Assembly: GCF_030817415.1 (NCBI RefSeq)
Contig: NZ_JAUSZI010000002.1
Location: forward strand, 8,370,001 to 8,434,000
Direction: 5' to 3'
Length of the DNA stretch: 64,000 nt
Source: Streptomyces umbrinus
Lineage (GTDB): Bacteria; Actinomycetota; Actinomycetes; Streptomycetales; Streptomycetaceae
This document shows positions 37,732 through 46,934 of this stretch, in pieces. How positions within the stretch are numbered: position 1 is the stretch's first letter; every line of letters starts with the position of its first letter. The notes beneath the pieces are model-generated. The model searched no databases. It was not told where the DNA came from and saw only the letters and a program-made list of their open reading frames with translations. The position numbers and the translations under genes were made by a program.

Positions 37732-37832
37732 ATCGATCACCTCGGAATCGGGCACTCGTCCCGATTCCAGTGTGCACCCGGGCCTTTCCACGAATTGATC
37801 TGGATCGGCCCTCCACCACGCAAAGAACGACA

Positions 37833-37869
37833 AAGCCCTGTCACTGCCCGAGGGGCGGTGACAGGGCTT
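37833..37869. terminator. Terminator of glnA
   Basis: AAGCCCTGTCACTGCCC and its complement GGGCGGTGACAGGGCTT form a stem of about 16 bp around a GAG loop. It lies between the glnA stop and the htpX start. Confidence 0.85.
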
Positions 37870-37918
37870 CGTTCGTCAGCCGTGACGCGCTACGCGTACG
37901 TGTCGGTCACGGAGTCGA

Positions 37919-39328
37919 TCACACGTCGTAGTAGAGCTCGAACTCGTGCGGGTGCGGACGCAGCTGCAGCGGAGCGATCTCGTTGGTGCGCTTGTAGTCG
38001 ATCCACGTCTCGATCAGGTCGGGAGTGAAGACGTCGCCCGCGAGCAGGAACTCGTGGTCGGCCTCGAGGCGGTCCAGGACGGCCGGGAGGGAGGTCGGGA
38101 CCTGGGCGACGCCCGCGTGCTCCTCGGGAGCCAGCTCGTAGAGGTCCTTGTCGATCGGCTCGGCCGGCTCGACCTTGTTCTTGATGCCGTCGAGGCCCGC
38201 GAGCAGCAGCGCCGAGAAGGCGAGGTACGGGTTGCCGGAGGAGTCGGGCGCGCGGAACTCGACGCGCTTGGCCTTGGGGTTCGAGCCCGTGATCGGGATA
38301 CGCATGGCCGCGGAGCGGTTGCGCTGCGAGTAGACCAGGTTGATCGGGGCCTCGAAGCCCGGGACCAGGCGGTGGTACGAGTTCACCGTCGGGTTGGTGA
38401 AGGCCAGCAGCGACGGGGCGTGCTTGAGGATGCCGCCGATGTAGTAGCGGGCGGTGTCCGACAGGCCCGCGTAACCGGCCTCGTCGTAGAACAGCGGGTC
38501 GCCGTTGGCCCACAGCGACGAGTGGATGTGCATGCCCGAGCCGTTGTCACCGAAGATCGGCTTCGGCATGAAGGTCGCGGTCTTGCCGTTGCGCCAGGCG
38601 ACGTTCTTCACGATGTACTTGAAGAGCTGGAGGTCGTCGGCCGCGGCGAGCAGCGTGTTGAACTTGTAGTTGATCTCGGCCTGTCCTGCGGTGCCCACCT
38701 CGTGGTGCTGGCGCTCGACCTGGAGGCCGGACTTGTTCAGCTCCAGGGAGATCTCGGCACGCAGGTCGGCGAAGTGGTCGACCGGCGGGGTCGGGAAGTA
38801 ACCGCCCTTGTAACGGACCTTGTAGCCGCGGTTGTCCTCCAGCGCACCGGTGTTCCAGGCGCCCGCCTCGGAGTCGATGTGGTAGAAGGCCTCGTTCGAC
38901 TTGGTCTCGAAGCGCACGTTGTCGAAGACGTAGAACTCGGCCTCGGGGCCGAAGTACGCGGTGTCGGCGATACCGGTCGACGCGAGGTACGCCTCCGCCT
39001 TCTTCGCCACGTTCCGCGGGTCACGGGAGTACTGCTCGCCCGTGATCGGGTCGTGGATGAAGAAGTTGATGTTGACCGTCTTGTCGCGGCGGAAGGGGTC
39101 GACGCGCGCGGTGGTCAGGTCGGCGCGGAGCGCCATGTCGGACTCGTGGATGGCCTGGAAGCCGCGGATCGAGGAGCCGTCGAAGGCCAGTTCCTCGGTC
39201 GGGTCGAAGGCCTCTGCCGGCACCGTGAAGTGCTGCATCACGCCAGGCAGGTCGCAGAAGCGGACGTCGACGAACTTGACGTCCTCATCCGCGATGAACT
39301 TCTTGGCCTCGTCGGCGTTCTGGAACAT
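37919..39328 (-). CDS. glnA: Glutamine synthetase I
   Basis: 469 residues, standard GSI. Landmarks are [12 protein letters not shown] near residue 27, the [12 protein letters not shown] loop (about 127-138), [12 protein letters not shown] (about 262-273), the [12 protein letters not shown] arginine loop (about 335-346) and [20 protein letters not shown]. The adenylylation site is present as DLYELAPEE with Tyr near 397. GSI is a dodecamer making glutamine from glutamate and ammonium, and GlnE adenylylation tunes it. The ATG at 39328 has AGGAGGAG upstream. Two clear GlnR boxes lie 99-136 bp before the start. Confidence 0.97.
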   Translation of the reverse strand: MFQNADEAKKFIADEDVKFVDVRFCDLPGVMQHFTVPAEAFDPTEELAFDGSSIRGFQAIHESDMALRADLTTARVDPFRRDKTVNINFFIHDPITGEQYSRDPRNVAKKAEAYLASTGIADTAYFGPEAEFYVFDNVRFETKSNEAFYHIDSEAGAWNTGALEDNRGYKVRYKGGYFPTPPVDHFADLRAEISLELNKSGLQVERQHHEVGTAGQAEINYKFNTLLAAADDLQLFKYIVKNVAWRNGKTATFMPKPIFGDNGSGMHIHSSLWANGDPLFYDEAGYAGLSDTARYYIGGILKHAPSLLAFTNPTVNSYHRLVPGFEAPINLVYSQRNRSAAMRIPITGSNPKAKRVEFRAPDSSGNPYLAFSALLLAGLDGIKNKVEPAEPIDKDLYELAPEEHAGVAQVPTSLPAVLDRLEADHEFLLAGDVFTPDLIETWIDYKRTNEIAPLQLRPHPHEFELYYDV

Positions 39329-39426
39329 CCAGCTCCTCCTACTCCCGACCATGTCCGACCGGGGTGGTAGTTCGTTCGTGCGGCCAGTGCGGTGGCACAC
39401 GCTGATCCCGACCTTAGGGACGGGTG

Positions 39427-39464
39427 ATTTCTCAAGCGTGACCCATTTGTTTCGCCCAAGTTAA
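39427..39464. promoter_or_regulatory. Two GlnR boxes upstream of glnA
   Basis: On the minus strand TTAAC-TTGGGC-GAAAC (39464-39449) and GTCAC-GCTTGA-GAAAT (39442-39427) both fit the GlnR consensus GTnAC-N6-GnAAC well. They are spaced 22 bp, two helical turns, so GlnR dimers would lie on one face. They sit upstream of glnA and also between it and the divergent RDD gene. Confidence 0.8.
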
Positions 39465-39527
39465 CCGGACCGGGCCGGGAACACCCCACCTGTACGCATG
39501 CCAAAACGGGCGCAGTACCGTGGACGG

Positions 39528-39995
39528 GTGGACAACAGGCAAGCAATCGGATCGTGGCTCTCCGGACCCCGCGCGGCCGCGGAGGAAGCCGGTGCCGACT
39601 TCGGATACCGCGGCGAGCAGTTGGGTCTGCCCGAGTCGGGCCCCGGCTCGATCGCCCGCCCCGGGCGCCGTCTGGCGGCCCTCGCCGTCGACTGGGGCCT
39701 GTGCCTCTTGATCGCATACGGCCTGATCACCGACGGCTACGGCCAGGCGACGGGCAACTGGGCGCTGGCCGTCTTCTTCGTGGTGAGTGTCCTGACCGTC
39801 GGCACGCTGGGCTTCACCCCGGGCAAGCGCCTGTTCGGCCTCCGTGTCCTCGCCCTGGACACCGGCACGGTCAACCCGCTCCGCGCCCTCCTGCGCACGG
39901 CCCTCCTGTGCGTCGCCCTCCCGGCGCTGATCTGGGACCGCGACGGCAGGGGACTGCACGACCGCCTGGCCCGCACGGTCGAGGTCAGGATCTGA
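39528..39995 (+). CDS. RDD-family membrane protein
   Basis: 155 residues from the GTG at 39528, or 165 from an ATG at 39498; neither has a good ribosome site, so a leaderless start is possible. The family's R-x-x-A-x-x-x-D signature is visible (GRRLAALAVDWGLCLLIAYG, about 48-67). Three membrane helices follow, with TLGFTPGKRLFGLRV (about 94-108) and DRDGRGLHDRLARTVEV near the end. RDD proteins are small membrane proteins, some linked to ion exchange. Here function is unknown. Divergent from glnA with the GlnR boxes between. Confidence 0.88.
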   Translation: MDNRQAIGSWLSGPRAAAEEAGADFGYRGEQLGLPESGPGSIARPGRRLAALAVDWGLCLLIAYGLITDGYGQATGNWALAVFFVVSVLTVGTLGFTPGKRLFGLRVLALDTGTVNPLRALLRTALLCVALPALIWDRDGRGLHDRLARTVEVRI

Positions 39996-40010
39996 GCGGA
40001 CTCGTACGAC

Positions 40011-40042
40011 GGGGGCCCGGAACCGATCGGTTCCGGGCCCCC
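40011..40042. terminator. Palindromic terminator after the RDD gene
   Basis: GGGGGCCCGGAACCGA followed by TCGGTTCCGGGCCCCC is a perfect 16-bp inverted repeat with no loop bases. It lies between the convergent RDD and DUF4191 genes. Confidence 0.85.
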
Positions 40043-40068
40043 ACGTGTGGGCCCTGCCCAATGTTTAC

Positions 40069-40104
40069 GGGGCGCCCCGGAACCTGAGGTTCGGGAGCGC
40101 CCCC
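40069..40104. terminator. Second hairpin in the RDD/DUF4191 gap
   Basis: GGGGCGCCCCGGAACC pairs with GGTTCGGGAGCGCCCC with two mismatches. It probably serves the minus-strand gene, which ends at 40129. Confidence 0.7.
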
Positions 40105-40128
40105 GTTCAGTCGAGTCCAGCGACAGCG

Positions 40129-40830
40129 CTACCGCATCTTCGGGCCGCCGCGCGGCATGCGCATGCCCTTGGGCATCGGGCCCTTGGGGAGGGGCATGTT
40201 GGACATGAGGTCGCCGAGCGCGCGCAGCCGGTCATTGGTCGCGGTGACCTGGGGGCCGGACAGGACGCGGGGCAGCTTCAGCATCGTCGTGCGGAGCTTC
40301 TTGAGCTCGACCTGGCCCTCGCCCGTGCCGACGAGGATGTCGTGCACCGGCACGTCCGCGACGATGCGGGCCATCTTCTTCTTCTCGGCGGCCAGCAGGC
40401 TCTTCACCCGGTTCGGGTTGCCCTCGGCGACCAGGACGATGCCGGCCTTGCCGACGGCCCGGTGGACCACGTCCTGGCTGCGGTTCATCGCCACCGCCGG
40501 GGTGGTCGTCCAGCCGCGCCCGATGTTGTCGAGTACCGCGGCGGCCGCACCGGGCTGGCCCTCCATCTGCCCGAACGCCGCACGCTCGGCCCGGCGTCCG
40601 AAGACGATCGCCGACGCGAGGAAGGCGAGCAGGAGGCCGAGACTGCCGAGATAGATCGGGTGACCGATCAAGAAGCCGATCGCGAGAAAGACACCGAGGG
40701 TGCCGATTCCGACAGCCGCGAGTACAAGACCGATCATCTTGTCGGCCTTGCGGGTCATCTTGTAAGTCAGGGCGATCTGCTTGAGTCGCCCGGGGTTCGC
40801 AGCGTCCGCTGCGGATTCCTTCCTCGCCAT
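40129..40830 (-). CDS. DUF4191-family membrane protein
   Basis: 233 residues. Two membrane helices (MIGLVLAAVGIGTLGVFLAI and PIYLGSLGLLLAFLASAIVF, about 32-80) follow a basic head (KQIALTYKMTRKADK). The cytoplasmic C-terminal domain ends with a Pro/Gly/Met-rich tail (GPMPKGMRMPRGGPKMR). This matches the DUF4191 actinobacterial family, which lies near lipA in many genomes; its activity is not known. The ATG at 40830 is used. The small gene at 40888 lies just upstream on the same strand. Confidence 0.88.
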   Translation of the reverse strand: MARKESAADAANPGRLKQIALTYKMTRKADKMIGLVLAAVGIGTLGVFLAIGFLIGHPIYLGSLGLLLAFLASAIVFGRRAERAAFGQMEGQPGAAAAVLDNIGRGWTTTPAVAMNRSQDVVHRAVGKAGIVLVAEGNPNRVKSLLAAEKKKMARIVADVPVHDILVGTGEGQVELKKLRTTMLKLPRVLSGPQVTATNDRLRALGDLMSNMPLPKGPMPKGMRMPRGGPKMR

Positions 40831-40887
40831 GCCGTGAAGTCTACGTGGCGCGGGAAGCGCCGACGACGGCGGTGCCGGGTCGGCGGC

Positions 40888-41088
40888 TCAGTGGCGGCCG
40901 CTGAGGCTCTTCTCGATGACGAGCTGTGCCTCGACGCGGTCCTTGGCGCGGCGGCGGTCCTCCAGGACGGAGGTCCAGGCGTTGCGGCGGGCGGTGCGCT
41001 GGCCGCTGCTCAGGAGCAGTGACTCGACGGCACGGAGTGCATCGCCGAACGACGGAATCGGTGTGGCGCGAACGGGCGCGGTCTGCAT
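40888..41088 (-). CDS. Small conserved protein, function unknown
   Basis: 66 residues, charged and probably helical (SFGDALRAVESLLLSSGQRT, then VLEDRRRAKDRVEAQLVIEK). The ATG at 41088 has GAGGGG within 15 bases, and third positions are strongly G or C, so the frame looks real despite its length. It lies 57 bp upstream of the DUF4191 gene, same strand, and is probably cotranscribed. No family is recognised. Confidence 0.75.
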   Translation of the reverse strand: MQTAPVRATPIPSFGDALRAVESLLLSSGQRTARRNAWTSVLEDRRRAKDRVEAQLVIEKSLSGRH

Positions 41089-41352
41089 GGTGGAGGTCCC
41101 CCCTCGGGATGGCGGCTCTGGCTAGGGCTCTACGTGGCGTAAGACCAGGGTCACTGAATGGTGTTACCAGGGCGTGACCGACCGGTCAAACGCCAATGAA
41201 GCCTTGATGCGCGGGCCGAAAACACTGACGCGGCCCTGATGGGGTCCCCATCTGCGGGGACGGTCAGGACCGCGTCGTATTGGCCACTACCGGTGGGTAG
41301 TTGCTTGTGCTCGGATTCACACGCCGAGGGTGGCACTGCGTGCCATCTCCCA

Positions 41353-41376
41353 GGTCGCGCAACGTGTCGCGCGACC
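41353..41376. terminator. Weak hairpin after lipA
   Basis: GGTCGCGC and GCGCGACC form an 8-bp perfect stem with an 8-base loop, 16 bp after the lipA stop. The surrounding gap 41089-41391 otherwise holds only the upstream region of the 66-aa gene; I see no gene in it. Confidence 0.45.
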
Positions 41377-41391
41377 CCCTCTCGCCTCGTC

Positions 41392-42357
41392 TCAGACGGC
41401 CTGCGAGGCGACGTACGAGCCCCGCTTCTCGATCGCCATCTGGTACAGGCGGCCCGCGCGGTACGAGGAGCGGACCAGCGGGCCCGACATGACCCCGGAG
41501 AAGCCGATCTGGTCGGCCTCCTCCTTCAGCTCGACGAACTCGTGCGGCTTCACCCAGCGCTCCACGGGGTGGTGGCGCACGGAGGGCCGCAGGTACTGCG
41601 TGATGGTGACGAGCTCGCAGCCGGCCTCGTGGAGCTGGCGCAGGGCCTCGCTGACCTCTTCACGGGTCTCGCCCATGCCGAGGATCAGGTTCGACTTCGT
41701 GACCAGACCGTAGTCACGGGCGTCCGTGATGACCTTCAGCGAGCGCTCGTAGCGGAAGCCCGGGCGGATGCGCTTGAAGATGCGCGGGACCGTCTCCACG
41801 TTGTGCGCGAAGACCTCCGGCCGGGAGGAGAAGACCTCGGCCAGCTGCTCGGGGACCGCGTTGAAGTCGGGGGCGAGGAGCTCGACCTTGGTGGGGCCAC
41901 TCTCGCGGTTCGCCGTCTGCGCGTGGATCTGGCGCACGGTCTCGGCGTACAGCCAGGCTCCGCCGTCCTCCAGGTCGTCACGGGCGACGCCCGTGATGGT
42001 CGCGTAGTTGAGGTCCATGGTGACCACGGACTCGCCCACGCGGCGCGGCTCGTCACGGTCCAGGGCCTCGGGCTTGCCCGTGTCGATCTGGCAGAAGTCG
42101 CAGCGCCTCGTGCACTGGTCGCCGCCGATGAGGAACGTGGCCTCGCGGTCTTCCCAGCACTCGTAGATGTTGGGACAGCCCGCTTCCTGGCAGACCGTGT
42201 GCAGGCCCTCGCTCTTCACGAGGTTCTGCATCTTCGTGTACTCGGGGCCCATTTTCGCCCGGGTCTTGATCCACTCGGGCTTGCGCTCGATGGGGGTCTG
42301 GGCGTTCCGGACCTCCAGGCGCAGCATCTTGCGTCCGTCGGGTGCGACTGCGGACAC
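41392..42357 (-). CDS. lipA: Lipoyl synthase (radical SAM)
   Basis: 321 residues. Both iron-sulfur clusters are encoded: the auxiliary cluster motif in [17 protein letters not shown] (about 56-72) and the radical SAM CxxxCxxC in [13 protein letters not shown] (about 81-93). The RSSYRAG motif that binds the auxiliary cluster lies near the C-terminus. It inserts two sulfurs into octanoyl-protein to give lipoyl groups, needed by the E2 subunits such as the one encoded at 58866. The GTG at 42357 with AGGGAG upstream is chosen. It follows lipB on the same strand after 313 bp. Confidence 0.96.
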   Translation of the reverse strand: MSAVAPDGRKMLRLEVRNAQTPIERKPEWIKTRAKMGPEYTKMQNLVKSEGLHTVCQEAGCPNIYECWEDREATFLIGGDQCTRRCDFCQIDTGKPEALDRDEPRRVGESVVTMDLNYATITGVARDDLEDGGAWLYAETVRQIHAQTANRESGPTKVELLAPDFNAVPEQLAEVFSSRPEVFAHNVETVPRIFKRIRPGFRYERSLKVITDARDYGLVTKSNLILGMGETREEVSEALRQLHEAGCELVTITQYLRPSVRHHPVERWVKPHEFVELKEEADQIGFSGVMSGPLVRSSYRAGRLYQMAIEKRGSYVASQAV

Positions 42358-42533
42358 ATCGGCTCCCTGTAGCTTCGATTCTTCGGCGTACACCAGGGTA
42401 CGCCCGTTCGCTTCTCGGCCCCCGGGGTGGGCAACCTTCGGGAGCGGGGGTGCATTCCCGGGGCTTTTCCTCGCCCCCGCCGCCCTTACCCATTCCCGTC
42501 CCTGACTCAGGGGCTCCGCCCCCGAACCCCCGC

Positions 42534-42584
42534 TCCTCAAACGCCGGAGGGGCTGAAATACCCAGCCCGTCCGGCGTTTGAGGA
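42534..42584. repeat. Intergenic inverted repeat TCCTCAAACGCCGG between lipB and lipA
   Basis: TCCTCAAACGCCGGAGGGGC and its complement GCCCGTCCGGCGTTTGAGGA pair with one mismatch around TGAAATACCCA. This sequence is a common intergenic element in Streptomyces chromosomes. The rest of the gap (42358-42670) is GC-rich without an ORF of its own. Confidence 0.75.
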
Positions 42585-42670
42585 CGAGGCCGTTCAGGCC
42601 GATGGGGGTCTGGGGCGCAGCCCCAGGAACGGGATGGGACGGGTAGGGGCGGCGGGGGCGAAAAAAGCCC

Positions 42671-43468
42671 CTACACCACTACCCGCTCAACCTCCCGCGG
42701 CCTCAACTCCGCGTTCGCGAGGACATCCCGCAGGTGCCGCTCGGCCACCGGCAGGACCTCCGCGATGGTGAGGTCGCGGCCCAACTCGTGGGCGAGCGAC
42801 GTGACACCGGCGTCACGGATGCCGCAGGGGATGATCTTGTCGAAGCTGGACGTGTCGGGGTTCACGTTCAGCGCGAAACCGTGCATCGTGACGCCCTTGG
42901 CGACCCGGATCCCCATGGCGCAGATCTTCCGGTCCTCACGCCGCTGCCCCGCGTTGGACGGCGCGTACTCGGGCCCGTTGAGCCGAGGATCGAACTCCTC
43001 GTCGGCCAGCCGGGGATCGAAGTCGAGGGAGAGCCCGCCGAGAGAGGGCCGTTCGGACACCGGGTCACCGAGGACCCAGACACCGGCCCGCCCCTCCACC
43101 CGGCTCGTCCCGACACCGAACTCCGCACAGACCCGGATCATCGCGTCCTCGAGGCGGCGGAGGTGGGCGACGACGTCAACAGGGCGAGGAAGTTTCTGGA
43201 TCGGGTAGCCGACCAGCTGCCCCGGCCCGTGCCAGGTGATCTTGCCGCCACGGTCCACGTCGACGACGGGCGTGCCGTCGAGGGGCCGCTCACTGTCCGC
43301 CGTACGCCGGCCGGCCGTGTAGACCGGCGGATGTTCCAGGAGCAGACAGGTGTCGGGGATCTCGTCCTGGAAGCGGGCCGTGTGTACACGGCGCTGCTCG
43401 TCCCAGGCCTCCTGGTACTCGACGGCGTCCGCACCGAACCCCATGCGGACGAACCGCAACTCACTCAC
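42671..43468 (-). CDS. lipB: Octanoyl-(acyl-carrier-protein):protein octanoyltransferase
   Basis: 265 residues. The LipB signatures are [16 protein letters not shown] (about 41-56), [17 protein letters not shown] (about 74-90) and [18 protein letters not shown] (about 217-234), with the catalytic Cys in PCGI and the Lys in [16 protein letters not shown] (about 182-193). It moves octanoate from ACP to lipoyl domains before LipA acts. The start is the GTG at 43468 with GGGAGG upstream. An insert with [16 protein letters not shown] (about 150-165) is longer than in E. coli. It is divergent from the HTH/TPR regulator. Confidence 0.96.
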   Translation of the reverse strand: MSELRFVRMGFGADAVEYQEAWDEQRRVHTARFQDEIPDTCLLLEHPPVYTAGRRTADSERPLDGTPVVDVDRGGKITWHGPGQLVGYPIQKLPRPVDVVAHLRRLEDAMIRVCAEFGVGTSRVEGRAGVWVLGDPVSERPSLGGLSLDFDPRLADEEFDPRLNGPEYAPSNAGQRREDRKICAMGIRVAKGVTMHGFALNVNPDTSSFDKIIPCGIRDAGVTSLAHELGRDLTIAEVLPVAERHLRDVLANAELRPREVERVVV

Positions 43469-43727
43469 GGCAAGCGCCTCCCTGAAAGAGTCGTAAGGCT
43501 CATAACAGCCTCACGCCACTGTACGTCCGGTCGAACCTCGTCAGCCCTGGGGGCAATCCTCACACGATCGGATGAATGCGTGTCGAAGTGTGCGATCGGG
43601 TGCTTACGGACCGCTACATTCGCGCCGTTCACGAGGCTTTCAAGGGCTGCTCAAGGCATGGCGGCCGACCTCGCCCGGGCCTGTTCCCGCAGGCCCCCAG
43701 CCCGGAAGGCAGGAGTTCGCACCGCAG

Positions 43728-45167
43728 ATGACGGAACGACCCGCGCAGCGCACCCCCAACCGTCAGCTCGCCGCACTAATCGCAGAAGCGGGGTTCTCCA
43801 ACGCGGGGCTAGCCCGCCGAGTGGACCAGCTCGGCCTCGAACACGGGCTCGATCTCAGATACGACAAGACATCCGTGACCCGCTGGCTGCGCGGCCAGCA
43901 GCCAAGAGGCACCACACCCGCGCTGATCGCCGAGGTCTTCACCCGCCGCCTCGGCCGCCGTCTCACCGCCCAGGACCTCGGACTCGACGCGTGCGCCCCG
44001 GTGTACGCCGGGCTCGAATTCGCGGCCACCCCCGAGGAGGCCGTCGACATCGTTGGCGGTCTGTGGCGCAAGGACTCCGGCAGCCACGCGGAGCTCCGCA
44101 AGATCGCGTTCACCCCGGCGGGGCTCGTCGTGCCCAGCCGGGACTGGTTGATCGGCCGGGCCGACGACCGGGTGGGCCGCGGCGACCCCGGTGCCGTGCG
44201 GATCCCCGTACAGGGCCGCCCGGCCGTGCCCCGGCAGCGCGCGCAGACCGAACGCGGCCCCGGGCAGCGGGTCACCGCGGGCGACATCGCGGCGCTGCGC
44301 TCGGTCGGGGAACTGTTCCGCACGCTCGACAACGCGTACGGCGGAGGGCACGCCCGGCAGGCCCTCGTGCGGTACCTGGAGCACGAGCTGGAGCCGATGC
44401 TGCGCGGCACCTACGGGGAGCAGACGGGGCGCCGCCTGTTCGCCGCCGCGTCCGATCTGACCCGGCTGGCGGGCTGGACCTCGTACGACATCGCCGCGCA
44501 CGGACTCGCCCAGCGGTACTTCGTCCAGGCGCTGCGGCTGTCGCAGGCGGCGGGGGACCGGGCGTACGGCTCGTACGTGCTCGTGACGATGAGTCGACAA
44601 GCCGTCTATCTGGGGCACGGCCGGGAGGCGGTGCAGCTGGCCCGGGTCGCCCAGCAGGGCGTGGGCTCGTCGGCTCCGCCCGTCGTCCAGGCGCTGCTGT
44701 ACGCGGTCGAGGCGCGGGGGCACGGTGTCCTCGGCGAGGTGCGGGCGGCCACGGCCTCGCTGGTACGGGCCGAGCGGGCCCTGGAGACCGCCCGGCCCGG
44801 TGACGAAGTGCCGTACTGGGCGCGGTTCTTCGACGAGGCGCAGCTTGCGGACGAGTTCGGGCACTGCCACCGTGATCTCCAGCAGTACCGGGCGGCCGCC
44901 CAGCATGCCGAGCGGTCCCTGCAGTTGCGGGCCCCCGGGTATGCGCGCAGTCGTCTCTTCTGCCGGGTCGTCCTGGCCTCGGCGCGGCTCGGACTCGGCG
45001 AGCTGGATCAGGCCTGCCAGTTGGGTGCGGAGGCCGCGACGCAGGCTTCGGAGATGCGGTCGGTGCGGGCGGTGGAGTATGTGCGGGACTTCGAGCGGCG
45101 GCTCGAGCCGTACAAGGATGCGGCGCCGGTCAGGGGGTACCGCGACAAGGTCGCTGCGCTTGGCTGA
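43728..45167 (+). CDS. HTH/TPR-type regulatory protein (NsdA-like architecture)
   Basis: 479 residues. An N-terminal region (about 1-75) has helix-turn-helix character: NRQLAALIAEAGFSNAGLAR then TSVTRWLRGQQPRGTTPALI. A long alpha-helical C-terminal part (about 200-470) has TPR-like repeats (EAVQLARVAQQGVGSSAPPV, AQHAERSLQLRAPGYARSRL). This layout is that of Streptomyces developmental regulators such as NsdA, but I cannot say it is NsdA itself. The ATG at 43728 has AGGAG 12 bases upstream. Divergent from lipB. Confidence 0.82.
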   Translation: MTERPAQRTPNRQLAALIAEAGFSNAGLARRVDQLGLEHGLDLRYDKTSVTRWLRGQQPRGTTPALIAEVFTRRLGRRLTAQDLGLDACAPVYAGLEFAATPEEAVDIVGGLWRKDSGSHAELRKIAFTPAGLVVPSRDWLIGRADDRVGRGDPGAVRIPVQGRPAVPRQRAQTERGPGQRVTAGDIAALRSVGELFRTLDNAYGGGHARQALVRYLEHELEPMLRGTYGEQTGRRLFAAASDLTRLAGWTSYDIAAHGLAQRYFVQALRLSQAAGDRAYGSYVLVTMSRQAVYLGHGREAVQLARVAQQGVGSSAPPVVQALLYAVEARGHGVLGEVRAATASLVRAERALETARPGDEVPYWARFFDEAQLADEFGHCHRDLQQYRAAAQHAERSLQLRAPGYARSRLFCRVVLASARLGLGELDQACQLGAEAATQASEMRSVRAVEYVRDFERRLEPYKDAAPVRGYRDKVAALG

Positions 45168-45209
45168 ACGGTTGCTCCACGGGCAGGGCGGTGCGGGTGG
45201 TGCCGAGGC

Positions 45210-45262
45210 CGCGGGCCGGTGGGGGCTGGTCGCGCAGTTCCCCGCGCCCCTTACGGGGCACG
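45210..45262. repeat. GCGCAGTTCCCC repeat with GGCTGGTC extension
   Basis: CGCGGGCCGGTGGGGGCTGG leads into TCGCGCAGTTCCCCGCGCCC, the long form of the family that is also seen at 46861 and 58685. It sits in the convergent gap after the HTH/TPR gene, and a short CCTTACGGGGC hairpin closes it. Confidence 0.75.
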
Positions 45263-45333
45263 GGGATGGGGCGCGTGGATGGGGAGGAGGTCCTGCCCCG
45301 CGGCGGGACCTCCGCCCCCTGGCTCTCGCTCGC

Positions 45334-46704
45334 CTACGCGGCGGTCGAGGCCGTTAACGGGGTTGCCGTGGGTGCCGAGTTGACGCCCAGGTCTGTCAGG
45401 AGGGCGGTGGCCGCTCGGTGGCCCGAGTGGAGGGCGCCCTGGACCGTGCTGGTGTCGCGGTGGTCGCCGCAGACGTACAGGCCGGCGAGGAGGCGGACCG
45501 GGCGGCGGAGGTCGTGCGGGGGCGGCATCGCGGGGACCGCGTCAGGGGTGTGGTGGACCGCGAGGAGTTCCCAGCGGTGCGTGGCGGTGCCGTAGAGGGC
45601 GGCCAGGTGGGCGCGTACGGCCCGGTCCGTGTCCGCGGGCGGCGCGCCGAGGATCGTGGACGAGATCAGGGCGCGGCCGACGGGGGCGCGGGTCGGGTCG
45701 ACCTGACTGATGACCGCGGTGTGGGCCACCGGGCCCCGGCGGTCCGCGTCCAGGAGCAGCGCGGGCTCCGTCAGTGGTGTTTCGTCGGCCGTGTGGTGCA
45801 CCACGGTGACCTGGTGGAACGGCGGTACCCGCAGGCCCGGCAGCAGTTCGGCCGCGGCGTGGGCGTCGGTCGCCACCAGGATGGCCCGGCAACGGAGTTC
45901 GCCGTGGTCCGCCGTCGTCACGGAGGTCGTGGACACGGAGGTGACCCGTACCCCGGTGCGGACCGTCCCGGGCGGCAGGGCCGACGCCAGCAGCTCCGGC
46001 AGCGTGTCTGCGCCGCCCTCCGGGACGCACAGCCGGCCCGAGGCGAACGCGCGCAGCGCGAGGTCCGCGCACCGGCTGGACGTCGTCAGATCCGGGTCGC
46101 AGAGCAGCGCGGCCAGCAGCGGGCGCAGAAAACCCTCGACCGTACGGGCCGGCATGCCGCGGGCCGCGAGCGCGCGCCCCGCCGGCCGCTCGGGCCGGGC
46201 CAGCAGCCGTTCCACGGGGACGGACGCGATCCGTCCGAGGGCCGCCGCGAGCCGGGCCTGGTCGAGGGCGCCGCCGAGCGGCGGGAACGCCCGCGACACG
46301 GGCGGCACGGCGGCCGCCGGTATCTGCCTGACCCTGCGAGGGGGGCTCACCAGGGCGCGCGCCGCGTCGAGTGCGCCCCGTGCGCCCCCGGCGCCTGCGG
46401 GTTCGCCGGCCCGGTGGACGCGGCCGTCGGCGTGGACGAGCACGCCGGGGGCGAACGGCCGCAGGGCGAGCCTGTCCAGGACCGGGGTCAGCCGCAGCTC
46501 GGGATACGACGTGGAGAGGAGCTGGCCGATGCGGTCGAGACGGAAGCCGTCGACCTTCTCGGTCGTCATTCGGCCGCCCACGTAAGGGGCGGCCTCCAGG
46601 ACTACGGTCGTTACACCTGCGCTGTTCAGCCGATGGGCGGCCGCGAGTCCGGCGACTCCGGCTCCCACGATGACGACGTCCGCCTGATACGCGGGCTCAA
46701 GCAC
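45334..46704 (-). CDS. FAD-dependent oxidoreductase (amine oxidase/protoporphyrinogen oxidase type)
   Basis: 456 residues with the FAD-binding Rossmann motif at the N-terminus (DVVIVGAGVAGLAAAHRLNS) and the YVGGRMTTEKVDGFRLDRIG motif (about 41-60) typical of amine oxidases and phytoene desaturases. The C-terminal VCGDHRDTSTVQGALHSGHR (about 408-427) is the second FAD-contact segment. Substrate unknown; the family oxidises amines, carotenoid precursors or protoporphyrinogen. The start is the GTG at 46704 with GGGGAGGGG upstream. No pathway genes adjoin it. Confidence 0.87.
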   Translation of the reverse strand: MLEPAYQADVVIVGAGVAGLAAAHRLNSAGVTTVVLEAAPYVGGRMTTEKVDGFRLDRIGQLLSTSYPELRLTPVLDRLALRPFAPGVLVHADGRVHRAGEPAGAGGARGALDAARALVSPPRRVRQIPAAAVPPVSRAFPPLGGALDQARLAAALGRIASVPVERLLARPERPAGRALAARGMPARTVEGFLRPLLAALLCDPDLTTSSRCADLALRAFASGRLCVPEGGADTLPELLASALPPGTVRTGVRVTSVSTTSVTTADHGELRCRAILVATDAHAAAELLPGLRVPPFHQVTVVHHTADETPLTEPALLLDADRRGPVAHTAVISQVDPTRAPVGRALISSTILGAPPADTDRAVRAHLAALYGTATHRWELLAVHHTPDAVPAMPPPHDLRRPVRLLAGLYVCGDHRDTSTVQGALHSGHRAATALLTDLGVNSAPTATPLTASTAA

Positions 46705-46860
46705 GTGCCCCTCCCCGAGGTCGCGTGACTGCTGGGGACGTGATGCCCCCAACGGGCTTCAGGAATACCCGAGTTCGGCACGAGGGTAGGGCCGCCGACG
46801 GCCAGGGGAACTCGCGCATGAACAGGGCACGGTCGCACACGGGTCGCATGGGTCTGCGCC

Positions 46861-46909
46861 CCGATAGGGGCGCGGGGAACTGCGCGACCAGCCCCCACCG
46901 GCCCGCAGC
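46861..46909. repeat. GCGCAGTTCCCC repeat, reverse-oriented arm
   Basis: AGGGGCGCGGGGAACTGCGC followed by GACCAGCCCCCACCGGCCCG is the reverse-complement arm of the repeat at 45210. It lies in the gap between the FAD oxidoreductase and the epimerase; the rest of 46705-46934 shows no gene. Confidence 0.75.
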
Positions 46910-46934
46910 TACATGACCGCAGCCGGGCGGAGCG

